From Angiostrongylus vasorum (lineage: Eukaryota; Nematoda; Chromadorea; Rhabditida; Metastrongylidae), in contig JADANN010000420.1 in assembly GCA_018806985.1 (NCBI GenBank), positions 248,001 to 312,000 on the forward strand: DNA of 64,000 nucleotides. The letters are read 5' to 3'. The position numbers and the translations under genes were made by a program. The notes below the pieces were generated by a model. That model saw only the letters and a list, made by a program, of their open reading frames with translations. It was not told the DNA's origin and searched no databases. This document shows positions 1-38,600 of this stretch, one piece after another; the first letter of the stretch is position 1; each line of letters begins with the position of its first letter.

Positions 1-2186
1 GAGAAGACTGAAGGGGAAACGGCCGAGCCCAGCTCGTCTAACATATTTTATTACCGTTTGACTACTTCGAAATGTACTGAATAAGTTTTTGATGCGGTAC
101 CACGTCTCCGACGGCAACCTAAAATTGTTTAGTGTGCTCAAAACATATAGTTTCTCTTACGAAAAATATACTCATAGAGAGAGCTCTGCTCCTCGCATAG
201 TTAAAATAATACCTGTTCTAACAAATTATCGACCTCTTGGTGACTCATACGCTCACCGATCGAGGTGAGTATCGAGCGAAATTCACTGATCGGTATCGAA
301 AACATTCCATCTCTAAAAAAAAGAATCATTAACTGACTAAGAAAGAGTATGGGAACTTTCATGCAACGAATTCAAAATAATAAAGCGTTATTGCCATTTC
401 TCTGTCAGTTCGAATCATACTTTGGCATGATTACCAATAGACTATCACATTGGAATTGATTAAGCTCTAACTCATTCTAGTTTCGCATACTTCGCATCAT
501 TGTTGACTCAGCTTATGAAACGTGGTGACATCATATCCCCCCTCATTTGTCAAATAAACCTGCAACTTCATATGAAGTGAAAAACATTACAGTTTTTCTA
601 GGGATGTGAGAAAAACACGCTTTCAACTTGTAACGGGTAAACTTCCTTTTGCCGTACGTGATAATTAGTAAGACATATATACTAATAGGAAATTTGCGGC
701 AAGACGTTAATTTAATGAGTAAACACCAGTCCAGAAGCAACGGACAAAATAAAGCGTTCGGACTTGATCTATCCCTTTGGGACGCCTCCATTCGTAGAAT
801 CATAGAGGTGATTGATTGCATATCTGGCCTATACAATAGCTTACAGAAAGTTGTCGTATCAAGTCAGCATCTAGACAAGTCCGTGTAACAATTGACCACC
901 CCATAGGGATGGAAGGGCTGATTTGCCCAGTGCGTGTGATTGAACCGACAATGTGTGTATTACAGGTCACCTTTGACCACTAGGCTAAACACGTCCTTAA
1001 TAGATAAAATAGTCGAAAAAAATAATGTAGACTTGATAATATGAGTGCAGTATTCGTTAGCTTTCGTTGGCTTTTGAACTGAGCAAAGTCGTGTGTTCCA
1101 ATATGTTAGGTCTTTCTAGAAAGCTAACAATACCATAGAAATGCGGGTCGTCTGTCATTTCCATTTGTCACTATAGTATATGCGACGACCAAATCGCTCA
1201 CCTGTAGAGTGCTTTCAATGCCTTGGTAATTTCTGTTAGTTCATCACTGCTATTATGTTCTTCTCTTGCAATCTCAAGAAATGAAGCGAAATCCAGTGGG
1301 TGCTCTGAAATTTAGATATGCGTTACTATCGCATCACATCACGCAATGAAAAACCACAGAGAAAGTTTCCGATGACATTAAACAACCCATTAAAGATGCT
1401 CCATGCATTTGACTCTTTTCCTAACATTGTGGAGGTGGATGAATGCATGTATGACTTACACAAAAGACATGAGATAGCCTACCGATGTATCAAATCAGTA
1501 GGCTTTTATCAAAAGACAAGTTTGGTAATAATTTCCCGATCCTGTTAATGATGGAGTGCTTGCAGAGTCCGGAAATCGAACCAGCGACCGATCCAGTGTG
1601 TACTTCAGAGTACTTCAAGCCTCTGCGCTATACACGCACGGTCAATTAGGCGCAGGATTCGCTGTCGTCATGGGATAATTCAAGTTGATATTCACTGGAG
1701 CAGATAAAAAGTACTTAAAGTGGTAGCTGAACCCAAACTCGATCCGAAGCCCGTCGTGAATTACGGATGCAGAAAAAGAGCTGGACGAAATAAGTGCTGC
1801 TGTTCGAATAACAAGTGAAGTCGGGTCATATAAATAAATAAATAAATGGTGAAATTTACAATCACTAAGAAGAACACAGACTACTATCACAATTTTCAAT
1901 AGAACTCACTTGATTCCTCGAAATACGCTACAGTTTTGGAAGCGGTTGGCGAGTAACCAAGACTGCGTAGAATGCATCGCAACTGAGGTACAGAATGAAC
2001 GAGACCGTCTTGACTGTAGAAGTTGAAACACTCGCGTATCTCTGAACAGGAAAAGTATTAGAGCAGAATATAACGGAAAAAGTACAACAATGACCAAACT
2101 ATTGATATCAGCATTGGTCAAATAATTCACTGTTTTCTCGATGAGCACACATGAGATTGTTACTTTATTCTTTATTCACAAAGTAA
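1..2186. other. Flanking sequence, no gene seen
   Basis: Beyond the 3' end of rlbp-1. Contains the diverged SINE-A pieces at about 785-960 and 1430-1645 and an (AAAT)n run at about 1830. No open frame is recognisable. Confidence 0.5.
1430..1645 (-). mobile_element. SINE-A-like copy, diverged
   Basis: Body GATAGCCTACCGATGTATCA and a tRNA-like end (GGAAATCGAACCAGCGACCG, then GCCTCTGCGCTATACACGCA). An older relative of SINE-A on the minus strand. A further partial copy is at about 785-960. Confidence 0.55.
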
Positions 2187-2221
2187 GCTGACGTTTCGGC
2201 GGATTTCGTGTTCTTCAGAGC
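2187..2221 (-). ncRNA. Hammerhead-like motif upstream of the first PLE
   Basis: Minus strand GCTCTGAAGAACACGAAATC then CGCCGAAACGTCAGC. The core is intact but stem II is damaged. It is inverted relative to the PLE downstream. Confidence 0.35.
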
Positions 2222-2519
2222 CAGTAAAGGCAAGTCGATTCCAATTTGGTCAGGCAAACATCATAATCAGAAGAGAAATATCACGAAACCTAAATCTCGA
2301 TCGTACTGAAAACCAAGTGGCTTCTTTGCACACTCATCGCTTCCTGTGAATCCTACACTTAGTGTTTCAGGAGGAGACCAACTGCACAGAATTCATATGT
2401 ATGGATGGGTATTGTGTCTCTAACATTAAAATATTAGCCTTAGATATTGCGTGAAATCACGTGTGATAACGAAGAACTCCACCCGCAGTTCATTTTTGGT
2501 TTCTTGGAATCTAGTATTA

Positions 2520-4560
2520 TTAACCATTATTAGTCAAAAGTTAAACCCATCACTAGCTGTATAGACGGAGCAATTGATACAATAAGTTCAGATACCTTAA
2601 AACCCACTTTTCCAACACCCAAATGTTCCTGGATCGTATTCGTAACACGCGTAAGAACAACGATAATAATGGAGTCCTCCAACGTTATCACCCTTTATAC
2701 AAACGTATTGAATGACTCCGCTATGTAAGCCACCCTTGAACTCCTTATGCAACACGTAGGAGCAATAAACATGTATGGCTTCTTAATTCAGCAGTTCATC
2801 ACCCTCTTAGAGGAGTGCTCGGGTCCTTAGATCGTCAGGAAAGTATTTCGCACAAACGAGAGGGTTGGCAATGGAGCAGCCACTGGCACCAAGCCTTGAC
2901 ATTGCCTATATACATAAGGTGGAAGTAGCAGTACATCCGGTTATTTACTCTCCTATAGATATATAGATGATCGCTTTGTCAAACAGAAAGCAATGGAGAA
3001 TTATTTTGAGTTATTAAATGGATAGTCAGAGCACATTAAGCTTAGCCCACAGAACCCGAAAGAAAACTGGCTTCCATTTCTAAATGTTCAAATTAACCTA
3101 TCCGAAAACGGGTAAAAATAAAAAATAAAGGAAAAAGCTCTCGGCGCTGATCAATTCCCTGAAGGATGCGTCATGCATTCGACTTCGTTAAGTATCATTG
3201 GACGTGATTTAATGCATATCTGGCCTTTACAACGAATCGCGGTGGCCTACCGATGTATCGAGTCAGTGCTGCTATCCTCCCAGACAAGCCTGGTATCAAT
3301 TTGCCCATCGCGGAAGGATGGAAGGCTTGGTGGGTCATGGGCGCAAGGATCGATTCCACATGTGCGTCGCAGTGGCGCCTCCAACCACTGCGCCACACGC
3401 GCCCTTCCGAAAACGGATAGTCACGATGGTGCCGAGAGCAAAGTAACAAAAACATGGCGGTTCACTATCTCTCCTCTCACTCCTTACATATAAAAAGGTC
3501 GCTTGTAAGAAACACGTTTCGAACTGCCACCAGTGCGTGCACATGAAGATAGCAGAAGGAAGAATCGCTGAAATACGCATGGCCAATAGCCATTTACAGT
3601 GGCTACGAAACTGAACCTCCTCGGGATAGCTGTAGACGAAACCCACGTCTCCAATAGGTAATTCTAGCGAGAATACGGTCTCGTTTGTCCTCCGCTTCAT
3701 TTCCAATGAAGTAAGTGCGGCTATAAAACGTTGCTTGAAAAAAGAGCAGGCCTAGGGAAATCGGTAGCAATGATTGAAATACCGCCGAACGGACTGTATG
3801 ACCTTCTACACACAACGAAAAGTTGCATAATTTGCCCCCAACGGTAAAGGCGGCAATTGAATGAGCTCGAGGTGTTTACCTGATCTCTTTTTAAACCGTG
3901 CAAAGACGAATACTTTGACGAAAATGGGTAGCATTCTGGGTCCGTGTAAAAGAACACTCAAACGCTAAGCGCAGAGCTAAAAAAATACTCCACTATGCGG
4001 GCATAGGACACGGAGACATAACGCAGAAGAATTTTAAGTACAAGTTACCATCCTCGCATCGGAACATAAAGCTTCAATGTGCGAAACTCTTGAGACATTT
4101 TGGATAAATTCCATGAATCAAAAGAGGAAACGCAGACGGGAATGCTTCCTTAAATGTATGTAATTTCACACAGCATTTCAGCCTTTTTATTTCAAAGTGA
4201 GAGAACGAAAACTCGTGGAAAGCGGTGAACATGTGAAGAAGCCATTTTGTTTTCAGTGCAACTGAATTCTTGGTTTCGTGATTGTTCTGTTTTGGTTATG
4301 AAGGTGTTTAGATGGGTAGACCGCGATCAACTTGACCTTTCTAGGCTATGAAGAGGGCGAAATCCGCCAAAACGTCAACTTTCTTGTGAATAAAATAACA
4401 ACCTATTTCTTGGTCATAAAGAAGGAATGTTGCATTGATTTTGAATCAGACCGTGAAGCAATGTTTTCCACGACAGCGTTTGGATGCTTCTTTATCAGTA
4501 AGATGCAAATGTAAACCACGAAATCCCAGTTAACCAGCAAAATACCAGCAAAGTGGTTTT
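2520..4560 (+). mobile_element. Decayed Penelope-like element (RT and GIY-YIG remnants), split by a SINE
   Basis: Stops and frameshifts run throughout, so it is a fossil. The reverse transcriptase part (about 2660-3110) still shows MYGFLIQQFITLLEECS and the catalytic YRYIDD at 2954, then KENWLPFLNVQINLS. After an inserted SINE (about 3114-3405) the element resumes with a decayed linker and endonuclease region. That region is parallel to the better-preserved GIY-YIG copy at 7.9-8.7 kb (compare the stretches at 3715-3960 and 7970-8245). The 3' end (4300-4400) carries the hammerhead-like motif. Penelope-like elements join an RT to a C-terminal GIY-YIG nuclease, which fits this order. The 5' limit is uncertain. 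Confidence 0.75.
3114..3405 (-). mobile_element. SINE-A copy with target-site duplication
   Basis: tRNA-derived SINE read on the minus strand: box A GTGGCGCAGTGGTTGGAGGC and box B-like GGAATCGATCC at the head, then a 200-bp body ending in GAGAGCTTTTTCC. It is flanked by TCCGAAAACGGGT (3101) and TCCGAAAACGGAT (3406), a 13-base target duplication within the PLE. Confidence 0.8.
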
Positions 4561-4854
4561 CTTTGCTGCGAATTGTGAATAAACGGTGTAATCATAAATA
4601 CAGTACGCTACAACTTCCTGCGTAGATAGTATTGTGATCGCTCAATAGTTTAGAATTTCACCACTATAGGAGAGCATTCCTGGGTGTCAAACTACACTGT
4701 GCAGCAGGTGGTCCACTCATCCGGTTAAAGTCATTCAGAGAAATTCCGTACTTGTACATGAAAGTCCAGTTAAGGGTAAGATCAAAGTTAATAGATAATG
4801 GTAATGACGCCTTGGTGACGCAGGACACAAAGGAAGAAAATTACTCATTTGTCA

Positions 4855-5112
4855 AAAACCGCATGTGGCGCAGTGGTTGGGGCACCCGCTGCGACGCCGC
4901 CCATGGTCCACCAAGCCTTCCATCCCTCCGAAGTCGGCAAATTGGTACCAGACTTGTCTGGGAAGATAGCAGCACTGGCTCGATACATCGGTAGGCCATC
5001 GCGAGTCATTGTAAAGGCCAGATATGCATTTAATCAGCTCCAACGATACTTAATGATGCCGAATACATAGCGCATCCCTCAGCGATAGATCAACGCTGAG
5101 AGCTTTATCCTT
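4855..5112 (+). mobile_element. SINE-A copy
   Basis: Plus orientation. Head TGTGGCGCAGTGGTTGGGGC, body with GGTACCAGACTTGTCTGGGA and CGATACATCGGTAGGCCATC, tail GAGAGCTTTATCC plus T-rich end. About 255 bp. The tRNA-like B box is eroded. Confidence 0.75.
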
Positions 5113-5373
5113 TTTTATCCTTATGTACGTCAAAAACCAAATCTTGCAACCACATCACTCAGCAAAGAATATCATGAAGTAAAGACGCTTCCACTTAATC
5201 GGGAAATGAAAGATGCATTACGATTGCGGAATAGATTAATGTCCCTAACACAAGCGGAAAGCTTTTTTCTTTTTACGTCATTATAGTGTTACATTTCGCC
5301 TTTTACAACGGATTTTTGATTCGTGACAGTTGACCAGGAAGTTTTAATATCTTAACTCATGCATATTTGGTTT

Positions 5374-29835
<24,462 letters not shown>

Positions 29836-30259
29836 CTGAACACTTTACAATATGATATGGCCAAACACAAATATGAACAAATTACAGAGACTTTCTTTAA
29901 AAAAAATGATTTGTTGGAAGTCGCAGGCATGCCATGCTACTCACATCAATACAGCAGCTGTACAACAAAGCATTCACTTTACTTAGAACTGCGAAGCACT
30001 TTGGAAAGAAATTCCTTCATGGAACTTAAGAGATTTTCTTCGTGATTTAACGACTTTTTTACTATAAAAGTGATCTCATAACTAACTCTTTATGAGTGGC
30101 TTGTCACATCGATTTGACACAGTCGATTATAAAAAAAGTGAGCAAAACAAGTTTGACTTCTTCGAAGTGCGCAACTTCATACATGCAAAAAAGTCTTTCA
30201 CGCACCGTTTTTTAAACTACGACCTACACTCTCCTGGATGACTTGAGTTTAATTTAGCA

Positions 30260-30770
30260 TCGAGGATGCAGTGAGGAGAAGAAATAACGCCCGAATCCAA
30301 GCCCAGCTTTTCAACTTCACCATTCTGCCTACAAAAAGAAAGATCAATCAGCGTTACGGATCGTGCAGTCGAAAGGATGATGCTAGGAGTGCCTCGTATG
30401 ACGCAAGTGAGGGAAGGGATCCGAAGCTCCCGATCTACGTCAACGATCAAAAAGAAAGATGCCGTTATGCACATCAAATTATAGAGGATAACGTGGGAAC
30501 AGACACGTAATGCGTATGAACGACAACCGATGGACAAGAGCCGTTAGCCATTGGATTCCTACGTATGACGAACCTACTGCATGAAGAACAGCGAACCGAT
30601 GGTAGAGTTCTTCATGAAAACCCTAGAAGAAAGATATTATGCTCAACGAGTCCCCTACAGGTTGCAGAACTCACTGGGTTACTCTTACATGTGACAAGGA
30701 GAAATAGAAAATTAATTGGCGCCCGCTTGAGTCACTTGACGATCAACGGGACCACAGGTGTATAGGTGAT
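30260..30770 (+). mobile_element. Second LINE fragment, RTE-like C-terminus
   Basis: Broken frames carry ERMMLGVPRMTQVREGIRSS at 30371 and MVEFFMKTLEERYYAQRV at about 30600. These resemble the region after the RT domain of RTE-related LINEs. It differs from the RTE copy at 9 kb, so it comes from another lineage. Many stops; dead. Confidence 0.6.
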
Positions 30771-31139
30771 ACGTAGCACTAGAAATTCAGAGACTATACA
30801 TGTAGTGAACACAACCTGGAAAAAGCTAGACGAAATTTGTAGAGCAAATTTTCAATGAGACGTTAGAGAGAAAAAAACAAAAAAACAACTCCGGGAAAAA
30901 TCGTGACAAAAAACCCGAACTGGTCGGCATTTTCAACCATAATCAAAGCCACAATTTGAAGGAAGCAAAAGCGAAGTGGTAAACATACATTGGTCACAAA
31001 AACCATGGTCTCTAATACACAGATCATAACATTTAAGGTGAATACTAAATTAAACGACTTGGAATCGTGCAGGGAGAAAAAAAAAGTACTGACAACACTC
31101 ACAATGTTGACTTCTCTATTTACTGCCTCCTACGATTTT

Positions 31140-31440
31140 TCACGGAAGGCAATTATGTGAATTACAACCACAATGATACTGATATATTCGCAAAACTCCG
31201 GAACGCTAGGTGTATGCGATGGGGATCGAACACGCCATTACCCTGTCCGGACGCGCTAACGCGTTCACCACCGCACCATGCGAGTCCTTCGTTTCGCTTT
31301 TCCATCAACTAGTTTTCTGTCTACTACTGCCATCAGCAATCACCCGTCAACGGGATCGATCCGGGAAGCACAAATTGGTGCTGAACTCAGTTAAGCTTCA
31401 ACTGTAGTCGAAATCACAATGTTAACTTTTGCGTTTACTC
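31140..31440. repeat. Repeat B copy
   Basis: Plus-strand order: ATTACAACCACAATGATACT, GATGGGGATCGAACACGCCA, GCGTTCACCACCGCACCATG, CCATCAGCAATCACCCGTCA, GTAGTCGAAATCACAATG. Confidence 0.6.
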
Positions 31441-32664
31441 TCTATTACTGATAGAACTATTATAGATCAGTTCCACGGATGATAATAAGAAAAACGATAG
31501 ACGTCATGACAGGAAAGAAGGACCTGATAATGAGGAGAAATAAGTGGGTCACAAGAAAAAAAAACAATTCAAAGAAAAAAAAACGAATCACATCCATAAG
31601 TCATCATTTATACTTATTTGCTGAACTCACTAGTTAATAAAACATTTCTCTTATTCGAAGTAAAACCATTTATTACATTTTCGGTGTAGGTATCACTGGT
31701 ACAATTCTGCCGTACACTGATATTGTTAGCCTTAAAACCAAATGAGCCAGTGCGGTGATAAGCCGTGATGTTTGATTATTCGCTCAATTGTTATAGGAAC
31801 GCTTTGTAATTCTTAACAATTTAAAAAAACACCCCAATTTGCACAATCTTAAGTTCTTTACAACCAAACATTTCTTCAAACAATTCCTTCCAAATGTTTA
31901 ACAATCCCTATTCTTCATCATAACGTAACCATAATTCTTTGCGAATTCGCAAACACGATTGACGATTTTCACAGAAAAAATATTTTCGTAAAAAATTTTT
32001 TCTCTAAACCTGTGTTGTTAAATTTAAACGAAATAAGATGTTATTACTGCAATCAGATGTGCTACGAAAACATTGGTTTCATTAAAAGGCTTTCTCAAGA
32101 AAGTTAAAAAACTTATCAATTACATCAAAGCTTTCCTGTCTAAGCTTCTTATCGATAGCCTTTATCTTTTTAACGACCATTATGACGTCATAACTGATAA
32201 CTATGAAGAAATCCATCTATTGAGTGAAAACAATGCGATTTATGTTTTTCTTGTGTCCAATAAATTATTTTTAATTGCACTATAAACAGACCAGTACGTT
32301 TTCCCAACAGGTTAGCTCATTGACGAAATTGAGAATAGAAATCTGGTCCACTGCCAATAGTTACCAACATCTCTAGTACCCTTGTCCGATGGAAAACGAA
32401 TTGAACACCTTCGACGGAACGACTTCGGAAGTCCCTCTTACGCTCTCCGTCTTACACACTGCCTTGTCGAGCGCTGAACAAGATCGCAGACTACCGCCGA
32501 GTGGGCGTGGCGATCATCCAATGACGACTAACGTCACACCATCCGACGAGTTGCCAATCTTTGAGACTACCACTTACTTAGTCATTTCTGTACCATTATC
32601 GTTTCTGTTCTATTAATATTGATTTATAGTCCATCAATACTGAGTTACCGATCAGCGGACTCGT

Positions 32665-35600
32665 ATGAGACTACCACTGTTGGCGCTCGTCGTGCTCGCA
32701 TTCGCCGAAGCGCGACACGCCGCATCAGTGCCTGGTTGTCCGGATTTAGATGTATTGGAAGCACAAATCGAACCAAATACAGACTTCTTCAATAGTCTAA
32801 TACTATGTTTCTGTAAGGTGGCTGATTTTACGTCATTCCAAAATACCTAATGCAGTTTTATATCATTCCGAGGTCAACTAAAGAAAAAAAAATCTGGTTT
32901 TATAGCACACGCATAACATCGGAGTATCAGAAAAACAGTCCTATTTATGAACATTCTTCAGTACTTTTTAAATTGCTAATTATTCCGTTTTGTAATTGTT
33001 GACTCCTCAGATTGACGCGAATGGAACAGTTGATATTTCATGTTTGTACGGTTCAACACTGGACCATCTACGTAAGGCTACTGACGCTGTTAAGGCGGCT
33101 AACCTTACCACTACCAAGGTAGCCAAAATGTCAAGTTACCTTTCTAACTAACATCAATGTCTACCTTTTCAAATCAAGCGGATGACATTACTTTCTTTAA
33201 GTTTTTTAGATCACTTTTCAACACATCGAATTCGCTGATTCTCGTTTACCAGCATTTGCCGAATTGGCTCCAACCCTTACCAGCCTCGAGATCCGCGAGT
33301 GCACAAACTTCGATGTACTTGCAGTGCCGGAGGCGACATTTGAGGGTTTGGAAACTACGATGAAGAATCTCACTATCGATTCCTGCAATCTCAAGGTGAA
33401 TCAGTGAAGCGAGTTCGTTTCTTTCCAAAGAGCAGGTTCGACGACCGTTTTGACTACCACATAAAGTACGACAAAGCAGACACACCTGCCTATCCAAACA
33501 AAGCAACCTGCAGCAATCCACTATTCTATGTGTAAACGTTTCAGGAAATTCCAACAGCTATCAAAAATCTCAGCCAACTAGAAACACTCGATTTGTCTAA
33601 CAATAAAATCGAACGCATTCATGCTGCTGTGCTTAGTGGTATGGAAGAGGTTAGCAAAACTTGTTAACTATATAATAACTGCGATGGTCATTTTCATTTA
33701 ACATCTGAAAAAAAACCAACTCCAGAGTGCTATCAAATTTTCTAATAAAGCGTTTAACAGTTCGTGACTTTCATAAAGATATCGTTAGAAATTTATAACA
33801 TTACTGATCATAAGAACTATTTCCTTTGTAATCTCTGATGGACTGACTGCATAACGTTTTTTCTTCATATTTGTAGTAAACAAACTTACGCACATAAACA
33901 CACAGCATGAGGAAGAATAACGATTTCGATCGATACCGAACACCATATCGATTTTCCCCATATTTCGATCGATTCAATGGGTTTTTCACCTCGCGGACAG
34001 CCCTTGATTTTCTTCTTTCACAATGCATCTATTCGTCGCTTTCATTGATCCAAGCAAATCGCTTGCGCACGCGCGATTGAATCACGCTCGATTTGAAGGA
34101 CAGCAGGCATTACGGGAATTCCCGAGAATTTCACTGAAGAAACGCATCCGAATATTCGTAGTACTCAGTCTACACAGCGCTGAACAAGGAATAATTATGG
34201 CAAAAGGAAGCCTCTCGTCGAACTTATGTAGATTTATCAGAAAACGTGTCTTCTATATAGAAGTTCTCACACATGAAATTTACATTCTTATTTTTTAAGA
34301 ACAAAGTGTAGCGTAGTAATTAGAGGTGTCCTGCATTATACACATGACCTTCGGTTCGTTCCCGTCCCCAGAGCACACCAAGCCTAGCATCCTTCACGCG
34401 GCAGCAAATTGATATTAGACTTCTCTGGAAAGATTGCAATACTCACTTGTTACATCGGTAAGCCAACGAAAGTCATTGTTTAGGCCATATATACTTTCAG
34501 TCACCTCTAAAGATGCCCAGTGAAGTCAAATACATGGCGCATCCCCTAGGGATTGATCAACGGCGAGCATCTTATTGCTTATCCCTTATTTTTAGGGAAA
34601 AAACATTAAGCGCCTTAAGTAGCTAATTATCATTATTTTGAGTTCCCAATTAAACCTCACGTTTTACTTTCGAGCATGAGGATAAAGTTGAAACGGTGAA
34701 AAGCTATTGGCTGGTGAAGTCAGTGGCTTTTCACCTTTTCACTTGTTTCGATCGACTAACCACTAACAATTGTCGCAGCGTTTCGTCATGAAATGGCCGG
34801 AAAACTCGTACGAGTTCACATCCTCCCGATTAACTTCACCAAACTTGATTTTCTATTCAGATGAACGACTAGTAATCACTTTAACCTTTACGGTTGTTAC
34901 TTCCAGATTTAGGAACGGCCCAGAACAAGCGCAACTCTTTTAAATTGCTGAACTGTCTTTTCTAAAGTTAACAAGAAAAAAAACAACTAAAAAAGGAAAA
35001 TTTGTGTTCTTCGTTCGAAGTGAATCACAGTATTTTTTAACCTTGTCCAGCAATACTTATTTCCAAATTTACCTTGTCAGAAAGAAAAAACTTCTGAACA
35101 TTTCTAGTTCTATAAAGCAAAAGCTAGACTACAGAATTATTATAAGCCGAACTTGTTGACCTAGAAATGATATGACGTCACTACTTAGAGTAGTGGAAAA
35201 ATAAAGTTCGTCATTGATTGATATACTAAAGTAACTCGTCAATCTTAAATTCATCTATCCACATTCGTTCCATAGTTATTAATTTGAAAATAAATCTGTT
35301 AGTTCTGTCCGTCTTAAAAAGTTTTGCTCGAATTAGAAGCTTAAAAATCTAAATCATCAATCACAGAAAATTTTAGTGCAAATTGATACTGAACTATTTT
35401 ATAGCTTAGATACCTCGACCTATCCGGTAACTTCATAACTAACGTCGAAACTGGCTCATTCGAACGTATGAAGAAAGTCGAAACATTAATCATTGGCGAA
35501 CACAACTACGTCAATGACACCCTTATCGATGCGATATCAAGCCTTAAGTCACTGAAGGTGTCGTGTTATTTCGTTTAGAAATGAAGAGTTCTGAGAGATC

Positions 35601-38600
35601 AATCATTGTTTCCATTCCAGACACTCGATTTATCACGTGCTGACGGAATCTTCGAACCTCCTACGGAACTTTTTGATGCTTTAACACAACTAGAAGTTCT
35701 TAAACTTAGTGGATGTAGTATTCCATCCCTAGAACCCGGCACATTCTCATCTTTAAAGAATTTAACGCAGGTACGTATTTCATAGAAGACTCGGTGTTAA
35801 ATTCCATTTTCATCAGCAAAGATCTTCAAAAATAAAAAATTATTCTTCTTCCAACTATCATATCTTGTTACAACCTTAACCATAATTAGTCACAAAGTTC
35901 AACGTGATGTTCAGAGAAGTATAAATGAGCGATTAAAGTGGTGAACGCGTTAGACCCTAGAAAGAGCAATAGCGAGTTCGTTCCCCAACTCAGACACCTG
36001 TGGTCCGGAGTTTTGCAAATACCTCAGCTTCATTATGGTTGTATTTCTTATTTCATCAGTTTTTTTCTTCTCATTTCATGATTCACATCTAGAGAACCTA
36101 CATGACAAACGAACAATTACATCTCGCCAAATTAATCAGATCATTTTTCCCTTATTATATTTCCTTCTTCTGCAAACCATACACACTAATTGATTCCTTC
36201 ACAAAGCATTTACAAAGTACAAGCAAACACTCACCATACAACAAAACATTACCATCCATTCCAATTAATTTTGCTCATACTGTACATATTTCCACTTTTG
36301 CTGGCGTTTCACTCTGAATCACCACCGCCTGTCATTGACTTACTTCAACATGTGAATCTTCGCAAATGATCGAAAAAATCCGATACTTCGCAGTATTCTC
36401 TGGTGATTAGGCAGATAAGATGTATGATTTACAGCTAATATAATAAAACTTTACAGCTAAGATAATAAAACAGAGACGCAGGGCCTGTACATTTGATGCA
36501 CGTCTTCAGACTACCATTAGTTCCAAGTTCTCCACGTGATATAGAGGGAAATACGATCATAAAAAGGATAAAACGTAAAGCTTCTAGCATTGACAAATCC
36601 GTGAAGGATGCGCAATGTATTCGCCTTCACTAAGCATTTTTGGAAGTGACTGGATGCCTATCTGGCATGTACATGGACTTGCGGTGCCCTACCGATGTAA
36701 CAAGTCAGTGCTGGTTTCCCTCCAAGCAAATCTGGTACCAATTCGACGACTCGAAGGCATTAAATGCATGATTAGGCCAGGGAACGGGATCGAAGCAATG
36801 ACCGTGCGTGTATCGCAGGGCGCTTCTGACCACTATGTTGCATGCGACCCATACGATCACTACTTTTTGAAAATGAAGAATAACCGACGTAAAAAAATAA
36901 GGAAAGAGTGAACGGCACCATCTCTGTCCCCTTGGCTGGAAAATCGACTTTCTAGAACGACTTCCGAATAAGAGGCAGTTAATATGTTTCTTTAAATTGC
37001 TCATATTTCTTCCACAAACATCTTACGTCCACCTTTCTGTCAAGGTACTAACATTCATTCTCAAAGCTCTCTTAGATCTATTTCCTTAGATTGTTCATAT
37101 TTCAAAACAACATTGGACCGGTAATCGTGATACGTTATGCAACCCCATGACTAATTAATTAGATTGCTCACAGTACTATTAAATGTTCGTTTGTCCACAA
37201 AATAAAGCGTTTTTTCTACCATACGCAGTTGAAAGTACTCTCTGACAAGTCACAAAAATTTCACAGAATCAGAGTAGCTGGGGATTCTCATGCTTGTCCA
37301 ACTGTAATGAATAGCAAGCGGTTAACCTCTAAAACTGTTACTAAAGCTGGAAAGCGTGTGACATTTCCAACCTGGAAACTCAGTTGCCGCAACAGAGCTC
37401 AGCCAACGATTGATGGCCATGTTCTCTCTAAGAACAATAAAAAAGGTGGCATTTTACACCAAAAAGTAACATTTTTCATTTCCCTCAGCGACTAAAGCAA
37501 ACAGGTCTAGTATGTGCCAAGATGAATGCCGTTTAGTGATGCTCGCTGGAGTTACTCAGTGATTAAAGCGACTGACAGAGGCTATAAGAAAGAAACAAAC
37601 CGATATTTTTAGCTGGATCTACGCGTCAATCTGATTGAAAATATATCCGCCTACGCTTTTGATGGTCTTTCTTCGTTGAAGAGACTTTCATTAGCAGGAA
37701 ATTACATCAGGTGGGCACAGTTTTCTTCACTTTGTAGCTAAGTCTCTGACTAGAGTAAAAACATAGTTAAGGAATCTCGAGAAGGAGATGTGGGCAGGAC
37801 TTGGTGCTTTGGAAGAAATCGACCTTGGATGGAATGAAATTCGTGAAGTACCTGAAAACGTTTTTTCGCCACTGAGTGAAAATCTACTGACACTCAACTT
37901 CCGGCACAACCCACTTAGATCTATTCCTTCCACCGGTCTCAAAAACTTGCGCTCGTTGGTCCTAAGCGAGTGCCCACTTACAAATTTTGATCCAGAAGAC
38001 TTGAAGGACTACACTACTTTAGAAGTACGGTCAGAAATGCTTTTTTAAACGTTCGACTTCACTTGAAGAATTTCAACACTAGCAGATACGGATTCGAAAC
38101 AATACTCACAGAAATGGTCAATGTCTGCGTTTTTTTGCTAAGGAAGAGTTATGGTTCGGTTGACCTCAAAGTCGCAGTTTAACGCCAAAGTACATAATTG
38201 CCGAATATACTTTCAACAATGAAGATAAATGAAGAGACTGAATTGAACGTTTTTAAGATTATGGGCTAATAAATGGCATACACAAGACTTGAAATTCCAC
38301 AGAGTACTGTACTACAAACGCGTCAAGAAGTACAAGCACGGGTTCAGTCCTATCGTTTTGCTGATTTTCATAGTCATTAAAATCTTGCAATATTTAATCG
38401 GAAATTTTGCGTTCTTAAGGTAATGAATGGAAAATTAACTTTGCAATCGAAGGCGGTACTAAAACTCTAAACAACGTCTTTTAAATGTGTCATTTTCTTC
38501 TTCAGCAATCACGAGGCTGTTATACAGCACATGTTTATTTTCGTACAGAAAGAACACATGCAACGCTATGGTAGCTTACGTTTCAGCAGTATCGCTTTCT

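Noticed and set aside
33246..33554. 102-codon minus-strand frame
   Set aside because: It is the complement of LRR gene exon 3 and the start of exon 4.
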